8,801 nucleotides of DNA from Deltaproteobacteria bacterium RIFOXYD12_FULL_50_9. Lineage in GTDB: Bacteria > Desulfobacterota > Desulfobulbia > Desulfobulbales > CALZHT01. The translations under genes and the position numbers were made by a program. Under the pieces are notes generated by a model. The model was given only the letters and a program-made list of their open reading frames with translations, had not been told where the DNA came from and did no database searches. The DNA is taken from positions 1-8,801 of the forward strand of contig MGTA01000052.1 in assembly GCA_001799225.1 (NCBI GenBank), in the 5' to 3' direction. Each line of letters opens with the position of its first letter. Positions within the stretch are counted from its first letter, which is position 1. Shown piece after piece: positions 1-5,867 of this stretch.

Positions 1-80
1 AGCTCTTGGGAACCGCCGGGTGCGGACCCGCATGCCCGGTGGTGTGGGGGCCGGGGGAGAAAATCCCCCGGCTACCCGAT
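1..80 (+). mobile_element. Group II intron, 3' end (domains V and VI), truncated by window edge
   Basis: This is the catalytic tail of a self-splicing group II intron; the rest, including any reverse transcriptase, lies off the left edge. Domain V: positions 12-21 pair with 34-43 (two G-U wobbles), a two-base bulge A32-T33 follows, then 22-24 pair with 29-31 around a four-base loop, which is the expected hairpin with a dinucleotide bulge. Domain VI: 50-58 pair perfectly with 64-72 around GAAAA, and the lower stem pairs 46-48 with 75-77 plus a G49-T73 wobble, leaving A74 bulged. A74 is seven nucleotides from the predicted 3' splice site after CCGAT (80/81), the normal place for the branch-point adenosine. 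Both folds are read directly from the sequence. The intron class is not assigned. Confidence 0.88.
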
Positions 81-528
81 TATTAAAGGAAACCGTATTG
101 TCCGCAGTGATGGAGATATTGAGAACCTAGCTCCATTCTGCATGTTTTGGACTCAGCACCAAAAAGCTCAAGTACCTCAAGTAGTTCTCGATAAACTTAT
201 GCAAGCAGATGCAGAAATCTCAGCCATAAAAGAGATGGCCAAACGCAATGTAGGCAGTGTTCAAGATGAGAAAACGTTACTGGTGGTTGCAAAGAAATAT
301 CTCGAAGACAATAAAGACAAATATAAACACATCAAGCCAGAATACATTAATGAAACTTGGTTTAACACCGTCCATGGACTCCGTAATGCACGAAGTATAG
401 TCTTTCCACGCCTGGCAGAAGAAGAAAATGTTATAATAAACCAGCGCCACGCATTAGCTATTCATAATGCAAAATGCAAGAACAAGCCAATACCGGAAGT
501 TCCATTTTTGCACTGGCAGCCAGATTAA
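81..528 (+). CDS. 3' exon of an intron-interrupted gene, unknown function (partial)
   Basis: The frame is open from the predicted intron/exon junction to the TAA at 526-528, giving about 149 residues. The first ATG (142) has no ribosome binding site, and the residues before it (IKGNRIVRSDGDIENLAPFC) read like ordinary protein, so this is best seen as the C-terminal exon of a larger protein whose 5' exon is beyond the intron. The first exon base (81) is the third base of a codon, so the intron would sit after codon position two. I do not recognise the family. The sequence is mixed alpha-helical and charged, with two cysteines (one near the junction, one near the end) and an aromatic ending (FLHWQPD); there is no signal peptide or membrane segment. 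It is followed by a strong terminator, so it ends a transcription unit separate from the replication genes downstream. Its base composition matches the mobile element. Confidence 0.7.
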
Positions 529-560
529 CCATTTAACAAATTGATAATTTAGAACATTTT

Positions 561-598
561 CCCCTTTATGCGATGTTTGCATAGAGGGGATTTTTTTT
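561..598 (+). terminator. Rho-independent terminator after the intron-split gene
   Basis: CCCCTTTATGC (561-571) pairs with GCATAGAGGGG (579-589) over 11 bp with one G-U, around a 7-nt loop, followed by A and eight T residues (591-598). It lies 32 bp after the stop at 528. The 3' arm can also pair with a second complement at 608-617 (see findings). Confidence 0.9.
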
Positions 599-620
599 GC
601 CCAAAAGCCTCTATGCATAT

Positions 621-653
621 TGTTGGTGAGCTGTTGGTGAATAATTGGTGGGA
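621..653 (+). repeat. Three tandem 11-bp direct repeats (iteron-like)
   Basis: The units are TGTTGGTGAGC (621-631), TGTTGGTGAAT (632-642) and AATTGGTGGGA (643-653), each carrying TTGGTG at exactly 11-bp intervals (623, 634, 645). That is about one helical turn, so a protein bound to each would sit on the same face. The array is in the non-coding region upstream of the ssDNA-binding, helicase and polymerase genes, which suggests a regulator array or replication-initiator site. The role is inferred; only the repeat pattern is seen. Confidence 0.6.
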
Positions 654-696
654 CCTTGGGATAGGAGACTTGTTCCAGACCGAGTAAATGTATTTT

Positions 697-718
697 TTAG
701 ATGTTGCGCAACGTCTAA
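697..718. promoter_or_regulatory. Near-perfect 22-bp palindrome, candidate operator
   Basis: The half-site TTAGAtGTTGC meets its reverse complement GCAACgTCTAA with one asymmetric pair (T against G). There is no loop, so a dimeric DNA-binding protein is more likely than an RNA hairpin. It is 72 bp upstream of the ATG at 791 and follows a T-rich run (693-698). No convincing -35/-10 pair was found nearby, so which promoter it would control is unknown. Confidence 0.5.
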
Positions 719-772
719 ACAAGGGATTTGGCAGTGATTGGAAATTGAATTTAACCCAAAACCGCAATTATG

Positions 773-780
773 AAAAGGAG
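773..780 (+). promoter_or_regulatory. Ribosome binding site that fixes the start of the ssDNA-binding-like gene
   Basis: AAAAGGAG ends 10 nt before the ATG at 791. It lies inside the seven codons that a start at the earlier ATG (770) would include, and that earlier ATG has no Shine-Dalgarno. The start at 791 is therefore preferred. Confidence 0.75.
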
Positions 781-790
781 ATTGTTCACC

Positions 791-1573
791 ATGGCAAACC
801 AGGCAGCAGTAAAAGTATCCGCAGTAGAGACTGAAGGTTCAAATACTCAAAAAGAGGCACAGGCAGGAGAGAATACAACAATACCAATGTCACTCACTGA
901 AATTCTTCAATCAAAGTTTAAGCAGGCAGGAAGTAATGAAAATTTATCAGGAGGCCCTGTTGCAAAAAAGAAACGAACCGGTCGTCGGGGAAACTTGTTG
1001 ACCGATTATCCTGATACTCTAAGGCCTATTTCACAACCTCAACAACAAAAGGCCATGAAACTGGCTTATCCTACCGAGAAGTCTGTTTCTTATATTTTGG
1101 TCACCCCAGAGTCCTCCACAGAATATGTTCACTGGGGAAAAGAACCGGAGGTCAAGGGCTTCTTTTTATGTAATGGCCCTGGATGCTCGTATTGCCAAGC
1201 AAGAAATAAACCATTTGAAAAGATTCATATAGTTGCATATCGCCTTGACCCTTTTCCGGGTCTTGTCCTCTTCTCTTTCGACAAAAAAAATGAATCTGGA
1301 GATCTTCTTCCTCAGCTGCTAAATATTTTTCATTCGGGGAAAAAAGTGGGTGTAGAAATTGTTAAAACTAACGGAATAAACACTGTTGACACCTTTGAAA
1401 TTACTGATGACATGGAGATGAATACGGCATTAGTGGCTTTCCAAAATTTTGAAAAAACTAACCCAGACGGTGAAGTTGATCTTAATGAGTTCTATAAGGA
1501 ATTTTCCAATGCAGAGTTGGAATCTATCCCAGAGGTCGCCAATGTCTTAAAACGTAAGAGAATCACTCTGTGA
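791..1573 (+). CDS. Putative zinc-containing single-stranded DNA-binding protein (gp32-like)
   Basis: Predicted 260 aa, cytoplasmic. The first 60-odd residues are polar and low in complexity, with a basic patch KKKRTGRR at about 59-66. The core (about 70-205) contains H114-x12-C127-x4-C132-x2-C135. T4 gp32 binds zinc with H-x12-C-x9-C-x2-C inside its ssDNA-binding core, so the pattern is similar, with a shorter second gap. After the cysteines come beta-like, aromatic-rich segments (IHIVAYRL, LVLFSF). The C-terminal part from about 206 is acidic (TDDMEMN, DGEVDLNEF) but ends in a basic KRKRITL rather than the acidic tip usual for SSB and gp32. The gene heads a + strand unit with a helicase (4-bp overlap) and a DNA polymerase, which fits a role coating ssDNA during replication. 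The assignment rests on motif and context; another zinc nucleic-acid-binding protein is possible. Confidence 0.55.
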   Translation: MANQAAVKVSAVETEGSNTQKEAQAGENTTIPMSLTEILQSKFKQAGSNENLSGGPVAKKKRTGRRGNLLTDYPDTLRPISQPQQQKAMKLAYPTEKSVSYILVTPESSTEYVHWGKEPEVKGFFLCNGPGCSYCQARNKPFEKIHIVAYRLDPFPGLVLFSFDKKNESGDLLPQLLNIFHSGKKVGVEIVKTNGINTVDTFEITDDMEMNTALVAFQNFEKTNPDGEVDLNEFYKEFSNAELESIPEVANVLKRKRITL

Positions 1574-3375
1574 TTCTAATATCCGACCCCATTAGCCTGG
1601 ATAGATTTCGACGAGAGAATACCGGTTCGAAGTTGCTCGAAATCCATCCAGGTGAAGGGGAAATATTGTTGGATAGCTCAGCCCCTGGTGCAGGTAAAAG
1701 CACCAGGGGTGATCAGGCAATGGTGGCGGCCATCAGATCATACGAATTCGATCTGGTGGTTTACCTCACCCAATTACGGCAAGTCATTGCTGAAAGGCCT
1801 TTGGTCAAAACACCACAGGCTGATATCAATGTCCTTAACTTGCAGCCTAGACCTCAGTCTCAATGTGGAGAGATTAACAACCAATTATGGCTTCCGTTAG
1901 AAAGACGGGGTTTGAGCCTGCTTGGCAAGGTTGACATTTGTAGCAATTGTGAAAACGGATCTGAATGTGATTGGCCATCACAATATAGTGATGGTCTCAA
2001 AGGCCGCCAGGTGATTTTTGGAACTCAATCACATCTGTCGCGGGATCCCAACTTTCTAGGTCATATCATCCAAGTTACTAAGGCCCAAAATGTGTTGCTT
2101 ATACTCGATGAGATTGATTTTGCTATAGCTACATTCCGAAGGAGTATTCTGCCTCAAGAATTATACAATTTTATTGGTGCTCTCAATGAAGCTAACGAAG
2201 ACATTAAGGGATGCCGTCAACAGTGGTTGAATATCTGCAACTCTTTACTCCGAGCAAGTTCAGAAGAAATAAGGTCTTCTCGGTGGAGAGTACCCCAGAT
2301 GAATAGAGAATTGTTGTTACAGGTACAAAGGGCTGGATCTTTAGTGTTTGGTGATGAATTCAAATGCCTTACTTACAATATCCAGCAGCTTTGTAAATCA
2401 CCAATTTACTCCAGAGAAAAAGATGAATATGACCAAATTTCATATGCCAATTTACCAATTATGTCTGGAGCATGCATTGTCTTCAGTAGTTCAGCTAATC
2501 CAGAATTCATAGAACATAGATTAGGTGCAAAAGTAGTAGACATTTTTGGGGATTACCGCTTCGAACATTCGAATACGGAATTGATCAACATTGCATCCCG
2601 AATTGGAATGAAAAAATATTTTAAGAAAAATTCACCCCAAATTTTTGACTTTTTCGCACAACGTATTGCCCAGCAGATCCAGAGTGGTCAGAGATGTTTG
2701 TTAATAACAAAGAAAAAATTCTTGGAGTTCTGTGCAGATGAGATTGGTGACAGGCTTAGGCAGGCAGGATTTTCACCAGTAATGCTCTTGCCAGGTCAAA
2801 TAACTCCTGAAACATTAAAAGAACCTAATGCTATACCACTTATTAATTATGGTATAGCAGGCACTAACCTTTTCGAGGAGTTCAATTGTGCATACTGCTT
2901 GATGGGTTATTACACAAGGTTAGATGCAATTAACATGATTATCCAAGACTTGTTGCCATCATATCTTGAAATTCCTTTAAAAATTTTTACCGCTGGGCTC
3001 CCTTTACGCCGGAGAATTACAGTCATAGATCCAATACATCGATTCTATTATGTGAACCGATCAGCTACAGCAGCTTTAGCTCAAATGGAAATGGAAGTTG
3101 TGTGGCAAGCCATCGGTCGAGTCAGACCATTTACCAAGCCCAGGGAGATAATAACTTTCCAGTGTGGTTGCCCTACAAAGTGGGAATACACCTACGAATT
3201 TGCCGACCTTGCAGAGGCTAGAAAACATTTCGAGTTACACCATAGGCGACAGTTAATGAAGATGAGTACAACAGCGGCCATTAAAAAAGCTAAGCTAGAA
3301 GGCTTATCCCAGACAGAAATAGCATCATTATTGGATCTCCATGTTCGAACTATAAAGCGGCATTGGAACCTTTAG
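1570..3375 (+). CDS. SF2-type DNA helicase with Cys cluster and C-terminal HTH
   Basis: 601 aa from a GTG that overlaps the previous stop as GTGA, so translational coupling is likely. Motif I is SAPGAGKST (K43). Motif II is LLILDEID (D180, E181). SSSA at 306-309 fits motif III, GIAGTNLFEEF at 428-438 fits motif V, and QAIGRVRP at 513-520 matches the SF2 motif VI pattern Q-x2-G-R-x-R. Between motifs I and II are C99, C124, C127 and C133 (CSNC plus C), placed like the Fe-S or zinc insertion of XPD/DinG-type helicases, but the spacing differs and the metal is unknown. The last about 27 residues (EGLSQTEIASLLDLHVRTIK) form a helix-turn-helix of the sigma-region-4/resolvase kind, preceded by CGC, H553, H557 and H558, a possible second metal site. 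The expected role is ATP-driven unwinding at the element's origin or fork, beside its polymerase. An ATP-dependent regulator is the alternative. Confidence 0.72.
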   Translation: MILISDPISLDRFRRENTGSKLLEIHPGEGEILLDSSAPGAGKSTRGDQAMVAAIRSYEFDLVVYLTQLRQVIAERPLVKTPQADINVLNLQPRPQSQCGEINNQLWLPLERRGLSLLGKVDICSNCENGSECDWPSQYSDGLKGRQVIFGTQSHLSRDPNFLGHIIQVTKAQNVLLILDEIDFAIATFRRSILPQELYNFIGALNEANEDIKGCRQQWLNICNSLLRASSEEIRSSRWRVPQMNRELLLQVQRAGSLVFGDEFKCLTYNIQQLCKSPIYSREKDEYDQISYANLPIMSGACIVFSSSANPEFIEHRLGAKVVDIFGDYRFEHSNTELINIASRIGMKKYFKKNSPQIFDFFAQRIAQQIQSGQRCLLITKKKFLEFCADEIGDRLRQAGFSPVMLLPGQITPETLKEPNAIPLINYGIAGTNLFEEFNCAYCLMGYYTRLDAINMIIQDLLPSYLEIPLKIFTAGLPLRRRITVIDPIHRFYYVNRSATAALAQMEMEVVWQAIGRVRPFTKPREIITFQCGCPTKWEYTYEFADLAEARKHFELHHRRQLMKMSTTAAIKKAKLEGLSQTEIASLLDLHVRTIKRHWNL

Positions 3376-3376
3376 G

Positions 3377-3425
3377 CTGGTGACACATGACCTTATATAT
3401 ACTTACTAAGACTTGGTGTCACCAG
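3377..3425 (+). repeat. Hairpin repeat, copy 1
   Basis: CTGGTGACAC (3377-3386) and GTGTCACCAG (3416-3425) are perfect 10-bp inverted repeats. The interior carries ACCTTATATATACTTA (3390-3405), identical to copy 2, and a short inner stem CTTA/TAAG (3392-3395 with 3407-3410). It begins one base after the helicase stop codon. There is no T-run after it, so it is not an ordinary terminator. Confidence 0.8.
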
Positions 3426-3441
3426 TAGAGCCAAATTAAAC

Positions 3442-3448
3442 AAGGAGG
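3442..3448 (+). promoter_or_regulatory. Consensus Shine-Dalgarno AAGGAGG ahead of hairpin copy 2
   Basis: AAGGAGG is a full consensus site, but the in-frame GTG codons at 3448 and 3451 overlap or nearly touch it and cannot be read from it. The next ATG in the polymerase frame is at 3502, 53 nt away. The intervening stretch 3449-3495 is a hairpin; folding it leaves 6 nt (3496-3501) between the site and the ATG. Confidence 0.6.
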
Positions 3449-3495
3449 TGGTGACGCAAAACCTTATATATACTTATAAAGGTTTGGTGTCGCCA
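3449..3495 (+). repeat. Hairpin repeat, copy 2, within the polymerase ribosome binding region
   Basis: TGGTGACGC (3449-3457) pairs with GTGTCGCCA (3487-3495) over 9 bp including two G-U pairs. After one mismatch, AAACCTT (3459-3465) pairs perfectly with AAGGTTT (3479-3485), leaving a 13-nt loop. The 16-nt segment ACCTTATATATACTTA (3461-3476) is identical to copy 1. Relative to copy 1, the outer stem has two base changes and both remain pairable as G-U in RNA, which points to an RNA structure rather than a duplex-DNA operator. Confidence 0.75.
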
Positions 3496-3501
3496 GACTA
3501 T

Positions 3502-5472
3502 ATGCATCTACTGCCATTTTGGAAAGAAATGTTAGAAAAGCCTAGACCTGTTGTATTGGCCAGGCCCTTGCTACTACCCAAGGATCCTAAATATTTTTCG
3601 GAATCAATCCAATATGTAAATAATAGTTCTGGTATAGAGAGGCTTGTTGAATTTGCCCAACAGAGGCCATTGTCCCATATAGGATTTGACACTGATCTAA
3701 TGGTGCAAGGCCATAGCCAGTTATTGTCAATATCCATGGTTGAGCTTCAAGGAGATGGCCTTCATATTTATAATTTTGTAATTGACCTAAGGGGTAAGGA
3801 ATATTTAGGCAATCTTCAACCCTTATTCGATTTGTCAGTCTGTTTTGTCAGCCATAACCTTAAAAGAGTACTGTTTTTCTTGTGGGAATATGGATTATCA
3901 GCCCCTGCCATTGTTTGGGATACATCAATAAATGAAAAGGTACTTCACCTGGGCAAGAACAATATTGGATACCTAAGGAGCTCTAAGGAGGATCTTTGCA
4001 GCCAAATAAGGGCTAAGGCAGATAAGAAAGCAACTGACCAATTTCAGTTATCCTTGTTAGGGACTTGTCAAAGGTATGGTGTTCCTTATAGAGATTATCA
4101 ATGCATAGCTTCACTATCAAAGCTTAACCAATTCCAGTTAGACATTGCCATTGAAGATGCCAGAGCAGCAGCTCGTCTGTACTTGCCTCAGGTAAATATT
4201 GCTGCTCAACATGGATTGTTGCACCACCTGACCACAGTGGAGATGCCTTGGGCAATTACCAATGCCAAGATCCAGTGGAAAGGGGTGAAAATAGATTGTG
4301 CCAAGAGAGATGATACTTTCCAAATACTCCAGGCTTATCAAAGTATGCTTGAGGACCAATTATCTCAACTTGGGATAAATGATCACCGAAACAATGACCA
4401 GTTGATTACCTATTTTAATAATCTTGGCTTACTTCATTTGTTCAAGAAAAATGATGGTTATAGCTTTGATCATGACCAGCTTAAGCAACTGCAATCACAT
4501 CATCCAACCATAAAGGCTTTAAGAAATCTCAGGAGGATATCAAGTCTATTGGATGACAAAATCCTGATGCCTGAACTGGTAAAGAATGGCAGGATACAAC
4601 CTAATCATATTCAACTTGGCACTGACACCGGTCGCCAAACAAGTGAATATCCCAATATTCTTGGTATGGATGCACTGCTTAGACCTTTGATAATCCCTGA
4701 GGTTGGCTATGGGATTGGTGAGGTTGATTGGTCCCAAAATGAGATTGGGATTGCAGCCGCCATTTATGGTGATGAAACCTTGATTAAAATGTTCAACACA
4801 GGTGATGTCTACTCTGCAATGGCTAGACATTTTTTTGTCAAAGAGCTTCCTGAAGACCTTACTGACCAGGAGTTAAAAGATAAGTATCCCAACTATAGAA
4901 AAATCATGAAGGAATGCACATTAGGAATTCTCTATGGCATGACTCCTTATGGGCTGGCCGCCAAACTAAATATCAAGGAATGGGTTGCTAAAAGTTTACA
5001 AGCTCGATTCTTTGAAATGTTCCCACAGTTACAACTGCAATTACAAAGGTTGCCTAAGCTTTCTGCTATTCGAGGTTATGCCACCACAATAAGTGGGTTG
5101 AGGCGAAACCGAGGGATAATAGGACCACCGACAAACTGGGAATTGAATTGGTTATCTAACCATCCTATTCAGGGTAGTGCTGCTGTCATATTCAAGGTGG
5201 CTGGCAACAGACTTGCCAAGCTTTATGAAAGGTATGATGCCCACCTGATCATTCCTCTACATGATTCCTTTGTGTTTGAAGCCCCATTGAACCACCTAAA
5301 AGTAGTGGCAGAGTTGACTGAACGCGTGATGTGTGAGGCTGTTCAAGAGTATTTTCCTATGCTTAAACCGAAAGCAGAAATCAACATTAGCAACCCTGAT
5401 TGTTGGAACAAGGGTGATCTTGATCCACTTGGAAAATGGCTGGCTAAAATACTTGAGTCAAAACTAATTTAA
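3502..5472 (+). CDS. Family A DNA polymerase (phage/plasmid type) with degenerate proofreading domain
   Basis: 656 aa from ATG 3502; an upstream GTG at 3487 or 3448 would add 5 or 18 residues. N-terminal 3'-5' exonuclease-like domain (about 45-230): Exo I reads FDTDL (D63, D65, where D-x-E is usual), Exo II keeps H118-N119 but has Val at 123 where the catalytic Asp belongs, and Exo III keeps D219 but has Ile at 215 in place of Tyr. Proofreading is therefore probably lost. Polymerase domain (about 240-640): motif A DWSQNEI (D409, E414), motif B R466-x3-K470-x3-L474-G-x2-Y478-G, and motif C PLHDSFVFE (D588). L474 is at the Phe762 position of E. coli Pol I, and motif C has HDS instead of HDE. 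There is no 5' nuclease domain; length resembles the phage T7 polymerase. Neighbouring SSB-like and helicase genes indicate element replication. The polymerase assignment is secure. Confidence 0.93.
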   Translation: MHLLPFWKEMLEKPRPVVLARPLLLPKDPKYFSESIQYVNNSSGIERLVEFAQQRPLSHIGFDTDLMVQGHSQLLSISMVELQGDGLHIYNFVIDLRGKEYLGNLQPLFDLSVCFVSHNLKRVLFFLWEYGLSAPAIVWDTSINEKVLHLGKNNIGYLRSSKEDLCSQIRAKADKKATDQFQLSLLGTCQRYGVPYRDYQCIASLSKLNQFQLDIAIEDARAAARLYLPQVNIAAQHGLLHHLTTVEMPWAITNAKIQWKGVKIDCAKRDDTFQILQAYQSMLEDQLSQLGINDHRNNDQLITYFNNLGLLHLFKKNDGYSFDHDQLKQLQSHHPTIKALRNLRRISSLLDDKILMPELVKNGRIQPNHIQLGTDTGRQTSEYPNILGMDALLRPLIIPEVGYGIGEVDWSQNEIGIAAAIYGDETLIKMFNTGDVYSAMARHFFVKELPEDLTDQELKDKYPNYRKIMKECTLGILYGMTPYGLAAKLNIKEWVAKSLQARFFEMFPQLQLQLQRLPKLSAIRGYATTISGLRRNRGIIGPPTNWELNWLSNHPIQGSAAVIFKVAGNRLAKLYERYDAHLIIPLHDSFVFEAPLNHLKVVAELTERVMCEAVQEYFPMLKPKAEINISNPDCWNKGDLDPLGKWLAKILESKLI

Positions 5473-5519
5473 GTTACTGATTTTTCAATGATATCCAGGC
5501 AATATATGAACAATTACAT

Positions 5520-5553
5520 TCATGACATAGCATTATTAAAGGTGTTGTCATGA
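5520..5553. promoter_or_regulatory. Inverted repeat overlapping the excisionase start codon
   Basis: TCATGACA (5520-5527) and TGTCATGA (5546-5553) are perfect 8-bp inverted repeats, 18 bp apart. The right arm covers the ATG at 5550, and the spacer holds the ribosome binding site AAAGGTG (5538-5544). A bound dimer or an RNA stem could block expression, so autoregulation of the HTH gene is plausible. Function is inferred. Confidence 0.45.
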
Positions 5554-5867
5554 TATTTCTAACACCTGCAGAAGTAGCAGCCAAACTCAAGAAGTCATTG
5601 AGGTGGGTTTACAATCATGCTGCTGATTTAGGTGCTGCCAGGATAGGAAAGTCATTGATCTTTACTGAGGAGGGTTTGATAGATGCCATACAAAGAGGGC
5701 AAGAGGTGGAAGGGGTGCATCACTCTCAAAAACGGCAAAAGGATCACCAAGCTGTTCATAACCAAGAAAGAGGCCAGAGAGTGGGAATTAAGCATGAAGA
5801 AGGACTTACTGAAGCAGAGTCAGCCATCAGGGCTAGATTTCTTGACTCTTTGCACCAAGTATGTTGA
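5550..5867 (+). CDS. Excisionase-like HTH (MerR/AlpA-type) DNA-binding protein
   Basis: 105 aa. The first 50 or so residues (MIFLTPAEVAAKLKKSLRWV, then ARIGKSLIFTEEGLIDAI) match the winged-HTH fold used by excisionases and AlpA-type regulators: a helix-turn-helix (PAEVAAKLKKSLRWVYNHA), a short wing (ARIGKSLIF) and a closing helix. From about residue 45 the coding sequence is shared, out of frame, with the integrase gene, and this tail (rich in H, Q, R, E) looks like a by-product of the integrase reading frame rather than a conserved domain. AAAGGTG lies 5 nt before the ATG. Position directly upstream of an integrase supports a recombination directionality factor that would bind near the attachment site and promote excision, and it may also regulate transcription. 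The HTH is clear; the excisionase role is inferred. Confidence 0.68.
   Translation: MIFLTPAEVAAKLKKSLRWVYNHAADLGAARIGKSLIFTEEGLIDAIQRGQEVEGVHHSQKRQKDHQAVHNQERGQRVGIKHEEGLTEAESAIRARFLDSLHQVC

Noticed and set aside
621..653. CRISPR-like array
   Set aside because: The units are 11 bp and directly tandem, with no spacers, and no cas gene is nearby.
549..767. Minus-strand open frame of 72 codons
   Set aside because: It runs through a terminator, direct repeats and a palindrome, has no ribosome site and shows no protein-like pattern.
770..790. Earlier ATG (770) as start of the ssDNA-binding-like gene
   Set aside because: It has no ribosome binding site, and the AAAAGGAG that serves the ATG at 791 lies within this stretch.
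3377..3425. Hairpin copy 1 as a Rho-independent terminator of the helicase gene
   Set aside because: The perfect outer stem is followed by TAGAGCC with no T-run, the loop is large, and the structure is repeated at the next gene's ribosome site.
3448..3501. GTG at 3448 as start of the DNA polymerase
   Set aside because: The GTG overlaps the Shine-Dalgarno, and the codons up to 3501 fall in the repeated hairpin element, which is also present in the non-coding copy 1.
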